In this document: piece by piece, positions 25,811-36,517 of the stretch | Numbering within the stretch: the stretch's first letter is position 1 | How the letters are laid out: each line of letters begins with the position of its first letter | DNA from: Egicoccus sp. AB-alg2 | Lineage (GTDB): Bacteria > Actinomycetota > Nitriliruptoria > Nitriliruptorales > Nitriliruptoraceae | Length of the DNA: 64,000 nucleotides | NCBI RefSeq assembly: GCF_041821065.1 | Contig: NZ_JBGUAX010000008.1 | Span: forward strand, 124,001 to 188,000 | Direction: 5' to 3' | Notes under the pieces: model-generated | The model's database searches: none | What the model saw: only the letters and a program-made list of their open reading frames with translations | Told to the model about the DNA's origin: nothing | Program-made: the position numbers and the translations under genes

Positions 25811-27982
25811 GTGCTGCATCTGCCCACGCTGCCCCTGGAGGACGCCGCCTGGCTGTTCCTGGCGGTGATGACGGCCATCCTCGTCGCGCCGATCCTCGCC
25901 CGCTGGTTGCGCATCCCTCAACTGGTGACGCTCGTGCTGGTCGGCATGTTGGCCGGCCCCGGCGTGCTCGGGTTGCTCGAACGCGAGGGGCCGCTCGCCG
26001 TCATCGGTGAGGCGGGCCTGCTCTACCTCATGTTCGTCGCGGGGCTGGAACTCGACCTGCACGAGTTCGTCAAGCGCCGGACCCAGGCGTTGGTCTTCGG
26101 GCTCTCCGGATTCCTGATCCCGATGCTCGTCGGCACCGTCGCCATCGCGGCGATGGGATTCCCCCTGCTCGCGGCCGTGCTGCTCGCCTCGTGCTGGGCA
26201 TCGCACACGTTGTTGACGTACCCGACCTTCCGGGCCCACGGCACCGCGACGAACGCTGCCGTCTCCACGAGCGTTGGGGCGACCATCCTCACGGACACCG
26301 CCGCCCTGGTCGTCCTGGTCGTGGTGCTGCGTGCCCATGCCGGGCAGCTCGGGCCGGCGCTGTGGCTGACGCTGGCCGGCGGCTTCCTGATCCTCGCCGC
26401 TCTGACCGTCTGGGTCCTTCCGCGCGTCGGGCGGGCGTTCTTCGCCACCTACGGGGTCGGCCGCAATCCGCGCTTCGTGTTCGCCATGCTGGCCTTGTTC
26501 GGGACGGCCGCGTTCGGCGAGGTCGCCGGTATCGAACCCATCGTCGGCGCCTTCCTCGCCGGGATCGGACTGAACCGCCTCATCCCCGCCGGTTCACCGC
26601 TCATGCGACGGATCGAGTTCGTCGGTGACGCGTTCCTGATCCCCGCGTTCCTCCTGACGGTGGGGTTGCTGATCGACCCCGCCATGCTGGTCGACCCGCG
26701 CGTACTGGGCATGGCGTCGGGGTTCATCGCCGTGGCGCTGGGCAGCAAGTTCCTCGCCGCCTACGGCACGGGACGGCTGCTCGGCTTCGACCGTCAGGAG
26801 TGGGGCGCCATGGCGGCGCTCACCTCGGCCCAGGCGGCGGCGACCCTGGCCGCCGCGATGGTCGGCCTGCAGGCGGAGATCATCGACGCGGAGACGCTCA
26901 ATGCGGTCGTGGTGGTCATCCTCGTGACCTGCCTCGTCTCCGCCTGGTTGGCCGACCGGGTCGCACCGCGGTTGTCGCAGGCCACGACGAGACGTCGCAT
27001 CGGCGAGCGGGTGATCGTGCCGATCGCCGACCCGGGAAACGCCGACCGGCTGGTCGCGCTCGCGTCGCTGGTGGCTGCGAAGGACGGAGGACTGGTCGTC
27101 CCGGTCACCGTCGCGCCGCCGGAGGCGGGCCCCGAACAGTTCGACGCGGCGGCCGACATCGCCCGCGACGCCGACCGGCTCGTGCAGAGCACGGGCGGCG
27201 AGAGCGCGGCGGTCGTGCGCCTCGACGCCTCACCGTCCACCGGCATCCTGAACGCGATGGTGGAGCAGCGCGGCACCATGCTCGTGCTCGGCTGGGAGGC
27301 GCGCCCGCGGCGTGGGCGCACGGTGTTCGGCACCACGATCGACTCGATCGTCACGGCCGCGCCCGCTCCCATCCTGGTCGGCCGGCTCGACCGTGACCCC
27401 TGGCAGCGTCTGGTCGTGCTCGTCGCGGAGAGCAACCTGCACGGCGAGGGCCGGCCGGCACTGCGTCTGGCCATCGAGGTGGTGCGGCGCATCCGGGACG
27501 CGGATCCGGGCGGGCGGCGTCCGGCGGTCGAGGTGATCAGCACCGTCGCCGACGACGCCCTGCAACGGCTGGTCCGTGACTGCTTCGGCGTGGAGGTCAC
27601 GGTCGATCCGCGGCGGCGGACCGCCGTCGCCGCCGACGTCGCGCGGCCCGGGCACCTGATCGTCGTGCCGTTCCGCCCGGAACGTCACGGCCTGCGCGGC
27701 GCGCCGCGCCAACTCGCCGAGGTGGTCGGCGACACGCCGTTCCTGGCCGTGCTCGACCACGCGCACCGGCGCAACGGGGACGAACGGGCGCGAGCGGGCG
27801 TCGCCGAGCCGGGTCACCGAGCCGTGGACGAGCGGCTCGAGGACGCCATTGAGACGGTCACGTCGCTGGAGGCCGGCACGCCGGCCGTCGGTGCCATGGG
27901 CCCCGGTCAGCTCGACACCAGCGAGATCCCACTGCCCGACCGTGGCGCAGGCACGGACGGTCACCGGCCGCCGGCGACGTGA
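25811..27982 (+). CDS. CPA2-family cation/proton antiporter with C-terminal USP-like domain
   Basis: A 723-residue protein. Residues 10-395 hold about twelve transmembrane helices of the Na_H_Exchanger family, with the unwound-helix motifs LMFVAGLELDL and PIVGAFLAGIGL. Residues 410-680 form a soluble region with two universal-stress-like units, as in other actinobacterial antiporters. The GTG at 25811 follows GAGG by six bases. It probably exchanges K+ or Na+ for protons. The ion is not determined by sequence. Confidence 0.85.
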   Translation: MLHLPTLPLEDAAWLFLAVMTAILVAPILARWLRIPQLVTLVLVGMLAGPGVLGLLEREGPLAVIGEAGLLYLMFVAGLELDLHEFVKRRTQALVFGLSGFLIPMLVGTVAIAAMGFPLLAAVLLASCWASHTLLTYPTFRAHGTATNAAVSTSVGATILTDTAALVVLVVVLRAHAGQLGPALWLTLAGGFLILAALTVWVLPRVGRAFFATYGVGRNPRFVFAMLALFGTAAFGEVAGIEPIVGAFLAGIGLNRLIPAGSPLMRRIEFVGDAFLIPAFLLTVGLLIDPAMLVDPRVLGMASGFIAVALGSKFLAAYGTGRLLGFDRQEWGAMAALTSAQAAATLAAAMVGLQAEIIDAETLNAVVVVILVTCLVSAWLADRVAPRLSQATTRRRIGERVIVPIADPGNADRLVALASLVAAKDGGLVVPVTVAPPEAGPEQFDAAADIARDADRLVQSTGGESAAVVRLDASPSTGILNAMVEQRGTMLVLGWEARPRRGRTVFGTTIDSIVTAAPAPILVGRLDRDPWQRLVVLVAESNLHGEGRPALRLAIEVVRRIRDADPGGRRPAVEVISTVADDALQRLVRDCFGVEVTVDPRRRTAVAADVARPGHLIVVPFRPERHGLRGAPRQLAEVVGDTPFLAVLDHAHRRNGDERARAGVAEPGHRAVDERLEDAIETVTSLEAGTPAVGAMGPGQLDTSEIPLPDRGAGTDGHRPPAT

Positions 27983-28009
27983 TCGCCGCTCGCGACCCGA
28001 GCCTGGTCG

Positions 28010-29188
<1,179 letters not shown>

Positions 29189-29237
29189 CACGACTCCTGT
29201 CGCTGGCCGGCGCGCCGAACGGCGCGTCCCTTCGCGG

Positions 29238-30158
29238 TCACGGTTGTGGCTGTGCCGGTCGCTGGGCGACGAGGCGGCTGGTGCGAAGTCCCTCCGGCGA
29301 GCCGTCGGAGCGCACCACCTCGCCGGCCTCCAGTACCTGCTTGAGGCGTCTGACGTCGTCGCGCGCCTGTTGCTCGGGGTGCTCGCCGAACAGCTTCGCC
29401 ACGCCGGCACCGGCGGCGCCGGCGGGCGGGGAGAACTCGAACTCGACGGTGACCTCGGTGCCGCGGTCGCCGGGGGCCGGCGCGAAGCGCACGATGCCGG
29501 CGTTGGGCACCTGCGCGCCGGGCAGGGACTTCCAGGCGAGCACCTTGCCGGGCACGTCCTGGACGATCTCGGCGTCCCACTCGACGCGCTGGCCACCGGG
29601 TGCCTCGGCGACCCAGTGGGAGCGCTGCCCGTCCAGGACCTCGATCCGGACGACGTGACTCATGAACGTCGGCAGGTTGGCGAGGTCGCGCCAGTAGCCG
29701 TACACGCTGTCGGGATCGCGCAGGATGGTGGCGCTCACCGTCGTTCTGATCTCCCGCGCGCCGGACGCGTCCCCCAGGGCCCGAAGGGCGGCGACGACGT
29801 CCAGCATGCCCACACCGGCCACGCTGCCGATGGCGCTCAGGAGCCGGCGGCGGTCGTTGCCGGGGCGGCGAAGAGCGGTCACCAGCAGGCCGAGGTGCAG
29901 GGCGTCACCGGCCACGCGCGACCACAGCAGCGGTGCCGGGGTGGTGCGGACGTTGCGCAGTCCCAGCGCCACGCCGAGCTCCTGCAGCCCGACACTGCGC
30001 ATGACCCAGTTGTTGCGTGCGCTCGGCGCGATGCCGATGGCCCGGTTGACCAGACCCGGCACGGCGAGCTGCACCGTCCCCAGGCCGGCGCTGAACCAGC
30101 GCAGGCCGGTCGACAACGGCTCCGACGGTGTGCTCCTGGCCACCTCGGCCTCCTCCAT
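29238..30158 (-). CDS. SRPBCC (polyketide cyclase/dehydrase-like) protein with hydrophobic N-terminal region
   Basis: A 306-residue protein. Residues 20-130 hold several hydrophobic segments with the pattern NNWVMRSVGLQELGVALG. Residues 135-275 form a START/SRPBCC lipid-binding fold (TVSATILRDPDSVYGYWRDL, HWVAEAPGGQRVEWDAEI). The ATG at 30156-30158 gives this length. It likely forms an operon with the downstream dehydrogenase. Confidence 0.72.
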   Translation of the reverse strand: MEEAEVARSTPSEPLSTGLRWFSAGLGTVQLAVPGLVNRAIGIAPSARNNWVMRSVGLQELGVALGLRNVRTTPAPLLWSRVAGDALHLGLLVTALRRPGNDRRRLLSAIGSVAGVGMLDVVAALRALGDASGAREIRTTVSATILRDPDSVYGYWRDLANLPTFMSHVVRIEVLDGQRSHWVAEAPGGQRVEWDAEIVQDVPGKVLAWKSLPGAQVPNAGIVRFAPAPGDRGTEVTVEFEFSPPAGAAGAGVAKLFGEHPEQQARDDVRRLKQVLEAGEVVRSDGSPEGLRTSRLVAQRPAQPQP

Positions 30159-30214
30159 CCTCGGCTCCGCCCGACGATAGGGACCACGGCCGTACACGGA
30201 ACTGGGGGAGGATC

Positions 30215-30488
30215 GTGGCCGACGGACCCGACCGTCGGCGCCTCGAGCGGTGGGAACGGGGACCCCCGTGGCTCGACAGCGCAGCACGCTCCGACGTGTG
30301 GCTCGAGGTGTGCACCAACGACCTCGAGGCAGCAGCGCGGCACCTCACAGCCGCCGGCCTGGCGCCACGCGACGAGATCGAACCACTCGAGAGCATCAGC
30401 TGGACCGCACACTGGATACGCGAGCCGGGGCGTGGTGTACCTGCCGCCTCGCGTCGTCGACGACGTGGTGGCCACCTCGACACCATGA
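30215..30488 (+). pseudogene. Frameshifted VOC (glyoxalase-like) remnant
   Basis: Frame 1 from the GTG at 30215 gives the second half of a small VOC protein: RSDVWLEVCTNDLEAAARHL, then ISWTAHWIREP. Near 30425-30435 the expected ending, GVVYLPPRVV, continues in another frame that stops at 30488. A one- or two-base change explains this. The first half of a VOC domain is also absent. Confidence 0.6.
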
Positions 30489-30838
30489 CCGCCGACGCCG
30501 GCTTCGAGCGGACACTGGCGTCGTCGTTGCCAATGTCGACGTGTACGACGGCCGCCGCGGATCACGTGTCGATGTCGCCGGGACGGGTGCCCCGGCTCGT
30601 GCCGGGGCCCCGGCCCTCTCCGGAGCTGGCGTGTCCACCGCGTGTCCACCGAGCCCGGACGCCGACAGCGCAGGTGGTACTCGGCTCGACGTCACGCGCC
30701 GAGCTGACCGCGAAGGGCGGTGTGGTGTCGCACGCCTCAGAGGATCTGCCGTGCTCCACTTCGCGAGGGTTGGGCCTGTGCGTGGGCTTCCGGAGGCCGC
30801 TTGTCGGCAGCGCAGCCTGCCAAGTAGTCAGTGAAGAG
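30489..30838. other. Gene-free stretch
   Basis: No convincing coding sequence on either strand. It contains a near-tandem CGTGTCCACC-type repeat around 30635-30655 but no tRNA, integrase or attachment site that I can support. Confidence 0.35.
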
Positions 30839-30871
30839 AGCGGGCCGGCTCCAAAGGAGCCGGCCCGCTTC
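30839..30871. terminator. Strong 14-bp hairpin terminator
   Basis: AGCGGGCCGGCTCC pairs perfectly with GGAGCCGGCCCGCT around an AAA loop, about 50 bases beyond the tctC stop on the minus strand. It marks the left end of the catabolic island. Confidence 0.8.
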
Positions 30872-30923
30872 GGTGATCCGTGAGTGCGATGGGGCTCGAC
30901 CGCCCCGCGCCGCAGTCAGGTCG

Positions 30924-32048
30924 TCACTCCTCCTCGCCTTCGGCGAGGACCTCGGCGACGACGGGCGGCGCGTCCAGCGCGTCGGCGATGATCTGCTCGA
31001 CCTGGGTGTGGTCCAGCCACTGGATGGGCAGGTTCTGCCGCTCGGCCTCCTCGAGCAGTTCCGGGTTGTTGACGAGGTTCTCGAACGCCGCACGCAGTTC
31101 GTTGATGACCTCGTCGGGCATGCCAGGGGGGCCGGCCAGCAGGCGGCCGCCCTCGGTGATGGCGACCATCGCCGCGGCGATCTGTGCGGCCTCGCCCTCG
31201 AGGTCGAGCTCACCGTACGTCGGCACGTCCGGAAGCTCCTCGACCCGCTCATTGCCTATCAGGATCAGCGGTCGGTGGTCACCGGCGTTGACGTTCGTCA
31301 TCGCGGTCCCGAGCGTGTTGGCGACGGCGTCGAGTTCACCGGCCGTCACCGACAGCGTCGACTCCTCGCTGCCGTCGAAGCCGTAGACGACATCGCCGTT
31401 CGAGAGCCCGAGCGCTTCGATCGACAGCGCCGAGACGATGCCGGCACCGCTGGTGGGGCCGGTCGCCGCGAAGGTGACGGGATCGTCGGAACCGACGAGG
31501 TCCTCCGCGGTCTCGTACGGGGTGTGCGTCCCGACGGTGATGAGCCGGGGCTCACCCGCGAGGCGCCCGATCCAGGTCATGTCGGCGAGGTCGAACTCGA
31601 CACCCTCGGCGCCGCCGATGACCGCGCCGAGCACCCCGGCGCCGTTGATGAGCGTGATCTTCGTGCCGTCCGGTGGGCTGTTGTAGACCTGGTTCAGCGA
31701 CAGCAGGCCACCGGCGCCGGTCACGTTCTCCACGACGACGTCGGCGTTGAGTTCCTCGGCGAGGTAGGGCGCGATCATCCGGGCGTAGGAGTCGTACCCA
31801 CCCCCCGGACTGACACCCAGTTCGATGGTGATGAGCTCGCCCTCGAGGACACCCGTGACACCCTCCCCGCCGTCTTCGTCGCCGGTGTCGGCGGTCGTGT
31901 CGCCACCGGCCGCGCCGTCACCTGCGGCTTCTTCTGTCGTCGGCGCTGCGGTGTCCCCGCCGTCCACGTCGCCGCCACCGCAGGCTGCGAGCGCCAAGGC
32001 GAGTGCGAGGCCGATGATCGGCGCTCGGCTGAACTTGCGGATTGCCAT
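30924..32048 (-). CDS. tctC: Tripartite tricarboxylate transporter substrate-binding lipoprotein (TctC/Bug family)
   Basis: A 374-residue exported protein. Signal peptide with lipobox LAAC and Cys at about residue 23, an acidic Thr/Gly linker to about 65, then the Bug fold: LGVSPGGGYDSYARMIAPYL, VENVTGAGGLLSLNQVYN and the C-terminal helices. It captures an organic acid and delivers it to TctAB. The gene is divergent from the ThDP-enzyme gene, with two FadR-type sites in the shared 280-base region. TctB and TctA lie beyond that gene, which is an unusual split. Confidence 0.87.
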   Translation of the reverse strand: MAIRKFSRAPIIGLALALALAACGGGDVDGGDTAAPTTEEAAGDGAAGGDTTADTGDEDGGEGVTGVLEGELITIELGVSPGGGYDSYARMIAPYLAEELNADVVVENVTGAGGLLSLNQVYNSPPDGTKITLINGAGVLGAVIGGAEGVEFDLADMTWIGRLAGEPRLITVGTHTPYETAEDLVGSDDPVTFAATGPTSGAGIVSALSIEALGLSNGDVVYGFDGSEESTLSVTAGELDAVANTLGTAMTNVNAGDHRPLILIGNERVEELPDVPTYGELDLEGEAAQIAAAMVAITEGGRLLAGPPGMPDEVINELRAAFENLVNNPELLEEAERQNLPIQWLDHTQVEQIIADALDAPPVVAEVLAEGEEE

Positions 32049-32126
32049 CTCTGCTCCTCTCCCGATGTGTGCTCTCCATCACACCCGCCAGAGCAAGAAG
32101 AACGCTTCGTGACCGATGCGTGGGCT

Positions 32127-32141
32127 AACGGTACGACCATT
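32127..32141. promoter_or_regulatory. FadR-type operator upstream of tctC
   Basis: AACGGTACGACCATT has the core GGT-ACG-ACC in an inverted repeat, 79 bases upstream of the tctC start. Confidence 0.6.
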
Positions 32142-32251
32142 AGTCATCGGCTGTCAAGGGTGGATACGACATCGGTCGTTGGGCGCTGCAGCGGTTCGGA
32201 TGCCGGAGCGGGCGGAGCTGCGCCAGTTGACGGTGGTCCAAAATCGGCCAT

Positions 32252-32265
32252 ATGGTCTGACCGTT
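32252..32265. promoter_or_regulatory. FadR-type operator upstream of the ThDP-enzyme gene
   Basis: ATGGTCTGACCGTT has the core GGT-CTG-ACC and matches the reverse complement of the tctC site at most positions. Confidence 0.6.
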
Positions 32266-32329
32266 ACCTTTGCGTGCTCGAGCAACGCACGCGCCACCCA
32301 CGCCGCGGGCAGAGGGGACGGAGTCCACC

Positions 32330-34147
32330 ATGGGAGACGTCATGAACGAGATGGGGGCCGGCCTGGGCCCGAGCGCGGTCGAGCAGCCGGTCGGACTGCC
32401 GGAGGGAGGCGTCCCAGCAGCCTGGGGATCCGATCACCTCGTCGACGAGTTGCGCCGCCTCGGGTGCCGCTGGCTTCCGATGAATCCCGGATCGAGCTTC
32501 CGCGGCCTGCACGACTCGATCGTCAACTATGCCGGGAACAACGCGCCGCAACTGCTGCTGTGCCATCACGAAGGCATCGCCGTCGCGATGGCGCATGGGT
32601 ACGCGAAGGCGACTCGTCGCGTCGGCTTCGCCGTCATCCACGACCTCGTCGGGCTGATGCAGGGGACGATGGGCGTCTACAACGCCCTGGTCGATGAGGT
32701 CCCACTCGTCCTGATCGGCGGAGGTGGTCCCGCCGACACCCGTGAACGCCGCCCGATCGATTGGATCCACGCCGCCACGGCCCAGGCCGATCTCGTGCGT
32801 CGCTTCGTGAAGTGGGACGCGGAACCGATCGATCTGCCGGGCACGCAGCACGCGCTCGTGCAGGGCACGCGGATCGCCCAGACCGAACCCAAGGGACCCG
32901 TCTACGTCACGGTCGACGCCGCAGTGCAGGAGCAGCCCACCACCGACGTGGCCCCCAGTGGTGAAGCCAGCGAAGCTCCTGACGGGCTGCGACTGGATCC
33001 CGCCGCCGCGAGCGACATCGCCGCGGCCATGCTGGGCGCCGAACGACCCGCGATCGTCGTCGGCACCATGGGCTACGACCCCGCGGCCACCACGGCCGTG
33101 GTCGCCATCGCCGAAGCGGTGGGAGCGGCCTGCTTCGAGAACGAGCACGCCAGCATCATCCCCAGCCGGTTCGCCCAGAATTTGACCGGAGCCCACGACG
33201 TCCTGGCCGAGGCAGACCTCGTGCTGGCGCTCGGGGTCAAGGATCTCCGTTCGCTGCTCGGGCCGGTCAAGGGCCGGCGGATCGGCCGCACCGAGCGTGA
33301 GGCACTCCAGGACGTCGAACTCATCGACGTCGGCCTGCGAGACCTGTCACTTCGCGGCTGGACCGACATGGGTGCGACGACGCCGAACTGTCGGCAACGC
33401 CACCTCGCATCTCCCGTGCGCGCGGCCGAGGCGATCGCTGCCGCGTTGTCCGATGCAGCATCCGATCCGGCCGCCGCGGCCCGAATCGAGGCGCGCCGTG
33501 ACGCACTTCGCGAGCGCCACGAGCAACTGATGACCGACGACCGTGATGTCGTGCGGCGGCGATGGGACGAGACCCCCATCGCGCCAGCCCGTCTGGTGGC
33601 CGAGCTCTGGGAGACGGTCAAGGACGAACCGTGGCAGCTGTTGCTCCGCAACACACGTTCGTTCCCCAAGAGCGTCTGGGAGTTCCGCGACGGCAGCGAC
33701 TACCTCGGCCACAGCGGCGGCGCCGGCGTCGGCTACGGGCCAGGCGCCGTGGTCGGCGCCGCGTTGGGAGCCACCGAGAACGGCCGGCTGCCGGTCGCCA
33801 TCGTCGGTGACGGCGATCTGCTCAGCGCGCCGGGCGCCATCTGGACCGCCGTGCACTACCGGATCCCGCTCCTGCTGGTCGTCAACGACAACAGCTCCTT
33901 CTACAACGACGAAGGCCATCAGCAGGCCGTGGCCCTCGACCGCGACCGCCCGATCGACAACGCCTGGATCGGCATGCGGATGGAGGACCCGCAGATGGAC
34001 TTCGCCGACATCGCACGCGGCTACGGCGCCTGGGCGCGAGGGCCCTTCATCGAACCAGGCGAGCTCGCGGCTGCCTTCAAGGAGGCGCTCACCGTGGTGC
34101 GGGCCGGGGGCGTTGCTGTCGTGCATGCCCGGACCGCTCCGAAGTAG
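32330..34147 (+). CDS. Thiamine diphosphate-dependent enzyme (acetolactate synthase/benzoylformate decarboxylase type)
   Basis: A 605-residue protein with the three-domain layout of the POX/ALS family. The catalytic Glu is in HHEGIAVAMAHGYAK, a central Rossmann-like domain covers about 200-370, and the C-terminal ThDP motif is GDGDLLSAPG ... NDNS. ATG at 32330 or 32342 is possible. It probably decarboxylates or condenses a 2-oxo acid. It is not a normal IlvB, because no regulatory subunit is adjacent and it lies within a transporter operon. The actual substrate is unknown. Confidence 0.8.
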   Translation: MGDVMNEMGAGLGPSAVEQPVGLPEGGVPAAWGSDHLVDELRRLGCRWLPMNPGSSFRGLHDSIVNYAGNNAPQLLLCHHEGIAVAMAHGYAKATRRVGFAVIHDLVGLMQGTMGVYNALVDEVPLVLIGGGGPADTRERRPIDWIHAATAQADLVRRFVKWDAEPIDLPGTQHALVQGTRIAQTEPKGPVYVTVDAAVQEQPTTDVAPSGEASEAPDGLRLDPAAASDIAAAMLGAERPAIVVGTMGYDPAATTAVVAIAEAVGAACFENEHASIIPSRFAQNLTGAHDVLAEADLVLALGVKDLRSLLGPVKGRRIGRTEREALQDVELIDVGLRDLSLRGWTDMGATTPNCRQRHLASPVRAAEAIAAALSDAASDPAAAARIEARRDALRERHEQLMTDDRDVVRRRWDETPIAPARLVAELWETVKDEPWQLLLRNTRSFPKSVWEFRDGSDYLGHSGGAGVGYGPGAVVGAALGATENGRLPVAIVGDGDLLSAPGAIWTAVHYRIPLLLVVNDNSSFYNDEGHQQAVALDRDRPIDNAWIGMRMEDPQMDFADIARGYGAWARGPFIEPGELAAAFKEALTVVRAGGVAVVHARTAPK

Positions 34148-34191
34148 CCCGCGGAAGCTGAAGATTCCCTTGACCCCTTGACCTATTGGAC

Positions 34192-34209
34192 CTAAGGTCG
34201 GACCCTTAG
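34192..34209. promoter_or_regulatory. FadR-type operator upstream of tctB
   Basis: CTAAGGTCGGACCCTTAG has outer arms CTAAG and CTTAG around GGT-CGG-ACC, 25 bases ahead of the tctB start. Confidence 0.6.
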
Positions 34210-34234
34210 CACCTCGGGAGAGAAGGCGTTCGCA

Positions 34235-34867
34235 GTGGGAAACGTGTCGGCACCGAACGGCGCGACGGCGAGAACGCGGCGGACGGGCCCGTTGGTGCCC
34301 CGTCACGTCGCGGCGCTGGGGTTCATCACGCTCGTGGGGCTCATCATGGGCCTGGCGGTGTGGAGTGCCCTCGACTTCTCGCGGGACGCGCGCACGGCGC
34401 CGCTCGTGGTCGGCATCCCGACGCTCGCGGCAATTGCGGCGCAGGTCGTCCGGGACGTCCTGCGCGTGCGGCGAGGTGACACGTCGGTCGGCCAGACCAG
34501 CGACCAGGAGGCCGACCGTTACAGCCAGGAAGAACCGGAGAAGGTACCGACGACAGGCGTCGAAGAGCAGGCCGACGGCACGCTCATCGCGGCCGGTGCC
34601 GAACTGGCCACGAAGGACCGCAACACCAACCTGCCCATCGCGGGGTTGTGGGTTATCACCCTGGCCGCCCTGACCTACTTCCTGGGGATGCTGATCTCGA
34701 TACCGCTGTTCATCGCGCTGTTCATGCGGGTCTTCGGTCGCGAACGGTGGCACACGGTTGTGCTGTACGCCGGCGGCATGACGGGCGCCGTGTACTTCCT
34801 GTTCGTGTATCTGCTCGGCGTCCGCCTGTACCAGGGCATGTTCGGCGGACTGTTGCCATGGCCGTGA
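34235..34867 (+). CDS. tctB: Tripartite tricarboxylate transporter small membrane subunit (TctB)
   Basis: A 210-residue protein with four hydrophobic segments (about 28-46, 52-70, 133-160 and 170-198) and a long charged loop between helices 2 and 3. The GTG at 34235 follows GGGAGAGAAGG. The TctA gene follows after about 50 bases. The length and pattern fit TctB, whose sequence is poorly conserved. Identity rests mainly on its place before tctA. Confidence 0.8.
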   Translation: MGNVSAPNGATARTRRTGPLVPRHVAALGFITLVGLIMGLAVWSALDFSRDARTAPLVVGIPTLAAIAAQVVRDVLRVRRGDTSVGQTSDQEADRYSQEEPEKVPTTGVEEQADGTLIAAGAELATKDRNTNLPIAGLWVITLAALTYFLGMLISIPLFIALFMRVFGRERWHTVVLYAGGMTGAVYFLFVYLLGVRLYQGMFGGLLPWP

Positions 34868-34918
34868 TCGCGTCCATCCAGACCACAACCGCCGGCGTCG
34901 GCAGGGGAGTGACCGGTC

Positions 34919-36445
34919 GTGCTTGAAGGCCTTGCGCTGATCTCCGGGGACATCGTCCTCTACCTGTTCCTGGGGGTCGCCATCTCCACGTTCGTGGTGA
35001 TCATCCCCGGGTTGGGTGGCTCGTTCGCGCTGGCGATCCTGCTGCCCTTCATCTTCCGACTGGATGCCACGGCCGGCATCGCCTTCATGATGGCGATCAC
35101 GGCGGTCAACGGGACCGGGAACACGATCACCTCCATCCTCTTCGGGATCCCGGGTTCCGCCTCGGGTGTGGCCAGTACGTTCGACGGCTTTCCCATGACA
35201 CAGCGTGGGGAAGGCATCCGTGCGGTGTCGGCCGGACTGACCGCCTCGCTGATCGGCGGCCTGCTCGGCGCCTTCGCCCTTGCGCTGAGCCTGCCCGTCA
35301 TCCGCCCGATCGTGCTGGCGTTCCGACCCCCCGAGTTCTTCGCTCTCATCCTGCTCGCGCTCGTCTTCATGTCCTACGTGTCCGGCGCCGACAAGTTCAA
35401 GGCGTTGATCTCCGGCGGTCTCGGCGTCATGCTCTCGTTCGTGGGCATGGAGGGCAGCACGGCCACGCAGCGATGGACCTTCGGCAATCTCGCATTCTGG
35501 GAGGGCTTCAGCCTCATCCCGGTCCTGCTCGGGCTGTATGCCGTGACCGAGATGGTCGGCCTGATGCGAAGGGGCGGGGCCATCGCCAAGCGCCCGCCAC
35601 AGGAGGGTCCCTTCCGGCAGTTGCTGCAGGGCGCGAAGGACACCCTGAGTCACAAGATGGCCGTGCTGCAGAGTTCGGTGTCGGGGATGTGGGTCGGGCT
35701 AGCTCCGGGCATGGGCGATGCCGCAGCGCAGTTCATCGGCTACGGGCAGGTCGCACGGACCTCGAAGCGCGGCCACCTGTTCGGTACCGGTGAGGTGGAA
35801 GGCGTCATCGCCGCCGACGCGGCGACGAACTCGAAAGAGGGCGGCGCGCTGATCCCGACCCTGGCGTTCGGGATCCCCGGCAGCTCCGGCATGGCCATCA
35901 TCCTGGCGGGGTTCCTCGCCTTCGGCATCCAGCCGGGTCCCACGATGATCACGGACAACATCGACATCGTCTGGATGATCATCTGGATCCTGGTCTTCGC
36001 CAACATCATCGCCGCCGTGCTGTGTGCGTTCATCACCCCCGGGATGGCCAAGGTGACCGGTCTGCGGGCGTCACTGATCGTCGGACCGATCCTCGTCGCC
36101 AGCATGCTCGGCGCGTTCTCGGTCAGGAACAACTTCATCGACGTCTACGTCTTGCTCGGATTCGGGCTGCTCGGCACCTTGCTCAAGGAGTTCGGTTACT
36201 CGCGGCCGCTGCTCCTGATCGGCTTCGTGCTGGGCCCCCTGCTCGAGCACAACTACCTGCTGTCCATGCGGATCTGGGGGACCGGCTTCCTGACGCGGCC
36301 GATCGTGATGATCCTCGGCGCCGTCATGCTCCTGGTAGTCCTGTCGCCGCTGATCGGCAACCTCGTCCGGGGCCTGCGCAGGCCGAAGTCCGGGGACGAC
36401 TCGGGCGACCGGGCAGAGGCGACGGTTGCGGCGGACGGGGAGTGA
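34919..36445 (+). CDS. tctA: Tripartite tricarboxylate transporter large membrane subunit (TctA)
   Basis: A 508-residue protein of normal TctA length with about twelve transmembrane helices. Family signatures include VVIIPGLGGSFALAILLPF, TSILFGIPGSASGVASTFDG and the second-half repeat LAFGIPGSSGMAIIL. With TctB and TctC it should import an organic acid with cations. The preferred acid cannot be told from sequence; the surrounding genes point to an aromatic carboxylate. Confidence 0.93.
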   Translation: MLEGLALISGDIVLYLFLGVAISTFVVIIPGLGGSFALAILLPFIFRLDATAGIAFMMAITAVNGTGNTITSILFGIPGSASGVASTFDGFPMTQRGEGIRAVSAGLTASLIGGLLGAFALALSLPVIRPIVLAFRPPEFFALILLALVFMSYVSGADKFKALISGGLGVMLSFVGMEGSTATQRWTFGNLAFWEGFSLIPVLLGLYAVTEMVGLMRRGGAIAKRPPQEGPFRQLLQGAKDTLSHKMAVLQSSVSGMWVGLAPGMGDAAAQFIGYGQVARTSKRGHLFGTGEVEGVIAADAATNSKEGGALIPTLAFGIPGSSGMAIILAGFLAFGIQPGPTMITDNIDIVWMIIWILVFANIIAAVLCAFITPGMAKVTGLRASLIVGPILVASMLGAFSVRNNFIDVYVLLGFGLLGTLLKEFGYSRPLLLIGFVLGPLLEHNYLLSMRIWGTGFLTRPIVMILGAVMLLVVLSPLIGNLVRGLRRPKSGDDSGDRAEATVAADGE

Positions 36446-36517
36446 TCCGACAACGGTCGGTTGCCCGGCATGCGGCTGGCCAGCGCCGTCCGGCCGGCCG
36501 CAGTCACGGCGGAGCGG

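Noticed and set aside
30489-30838. A phage attachment site or integrase remnant at the island's left edge
   Set aside because: The short repeat and stray frames do not match any integrase or tRNA end that I can support.
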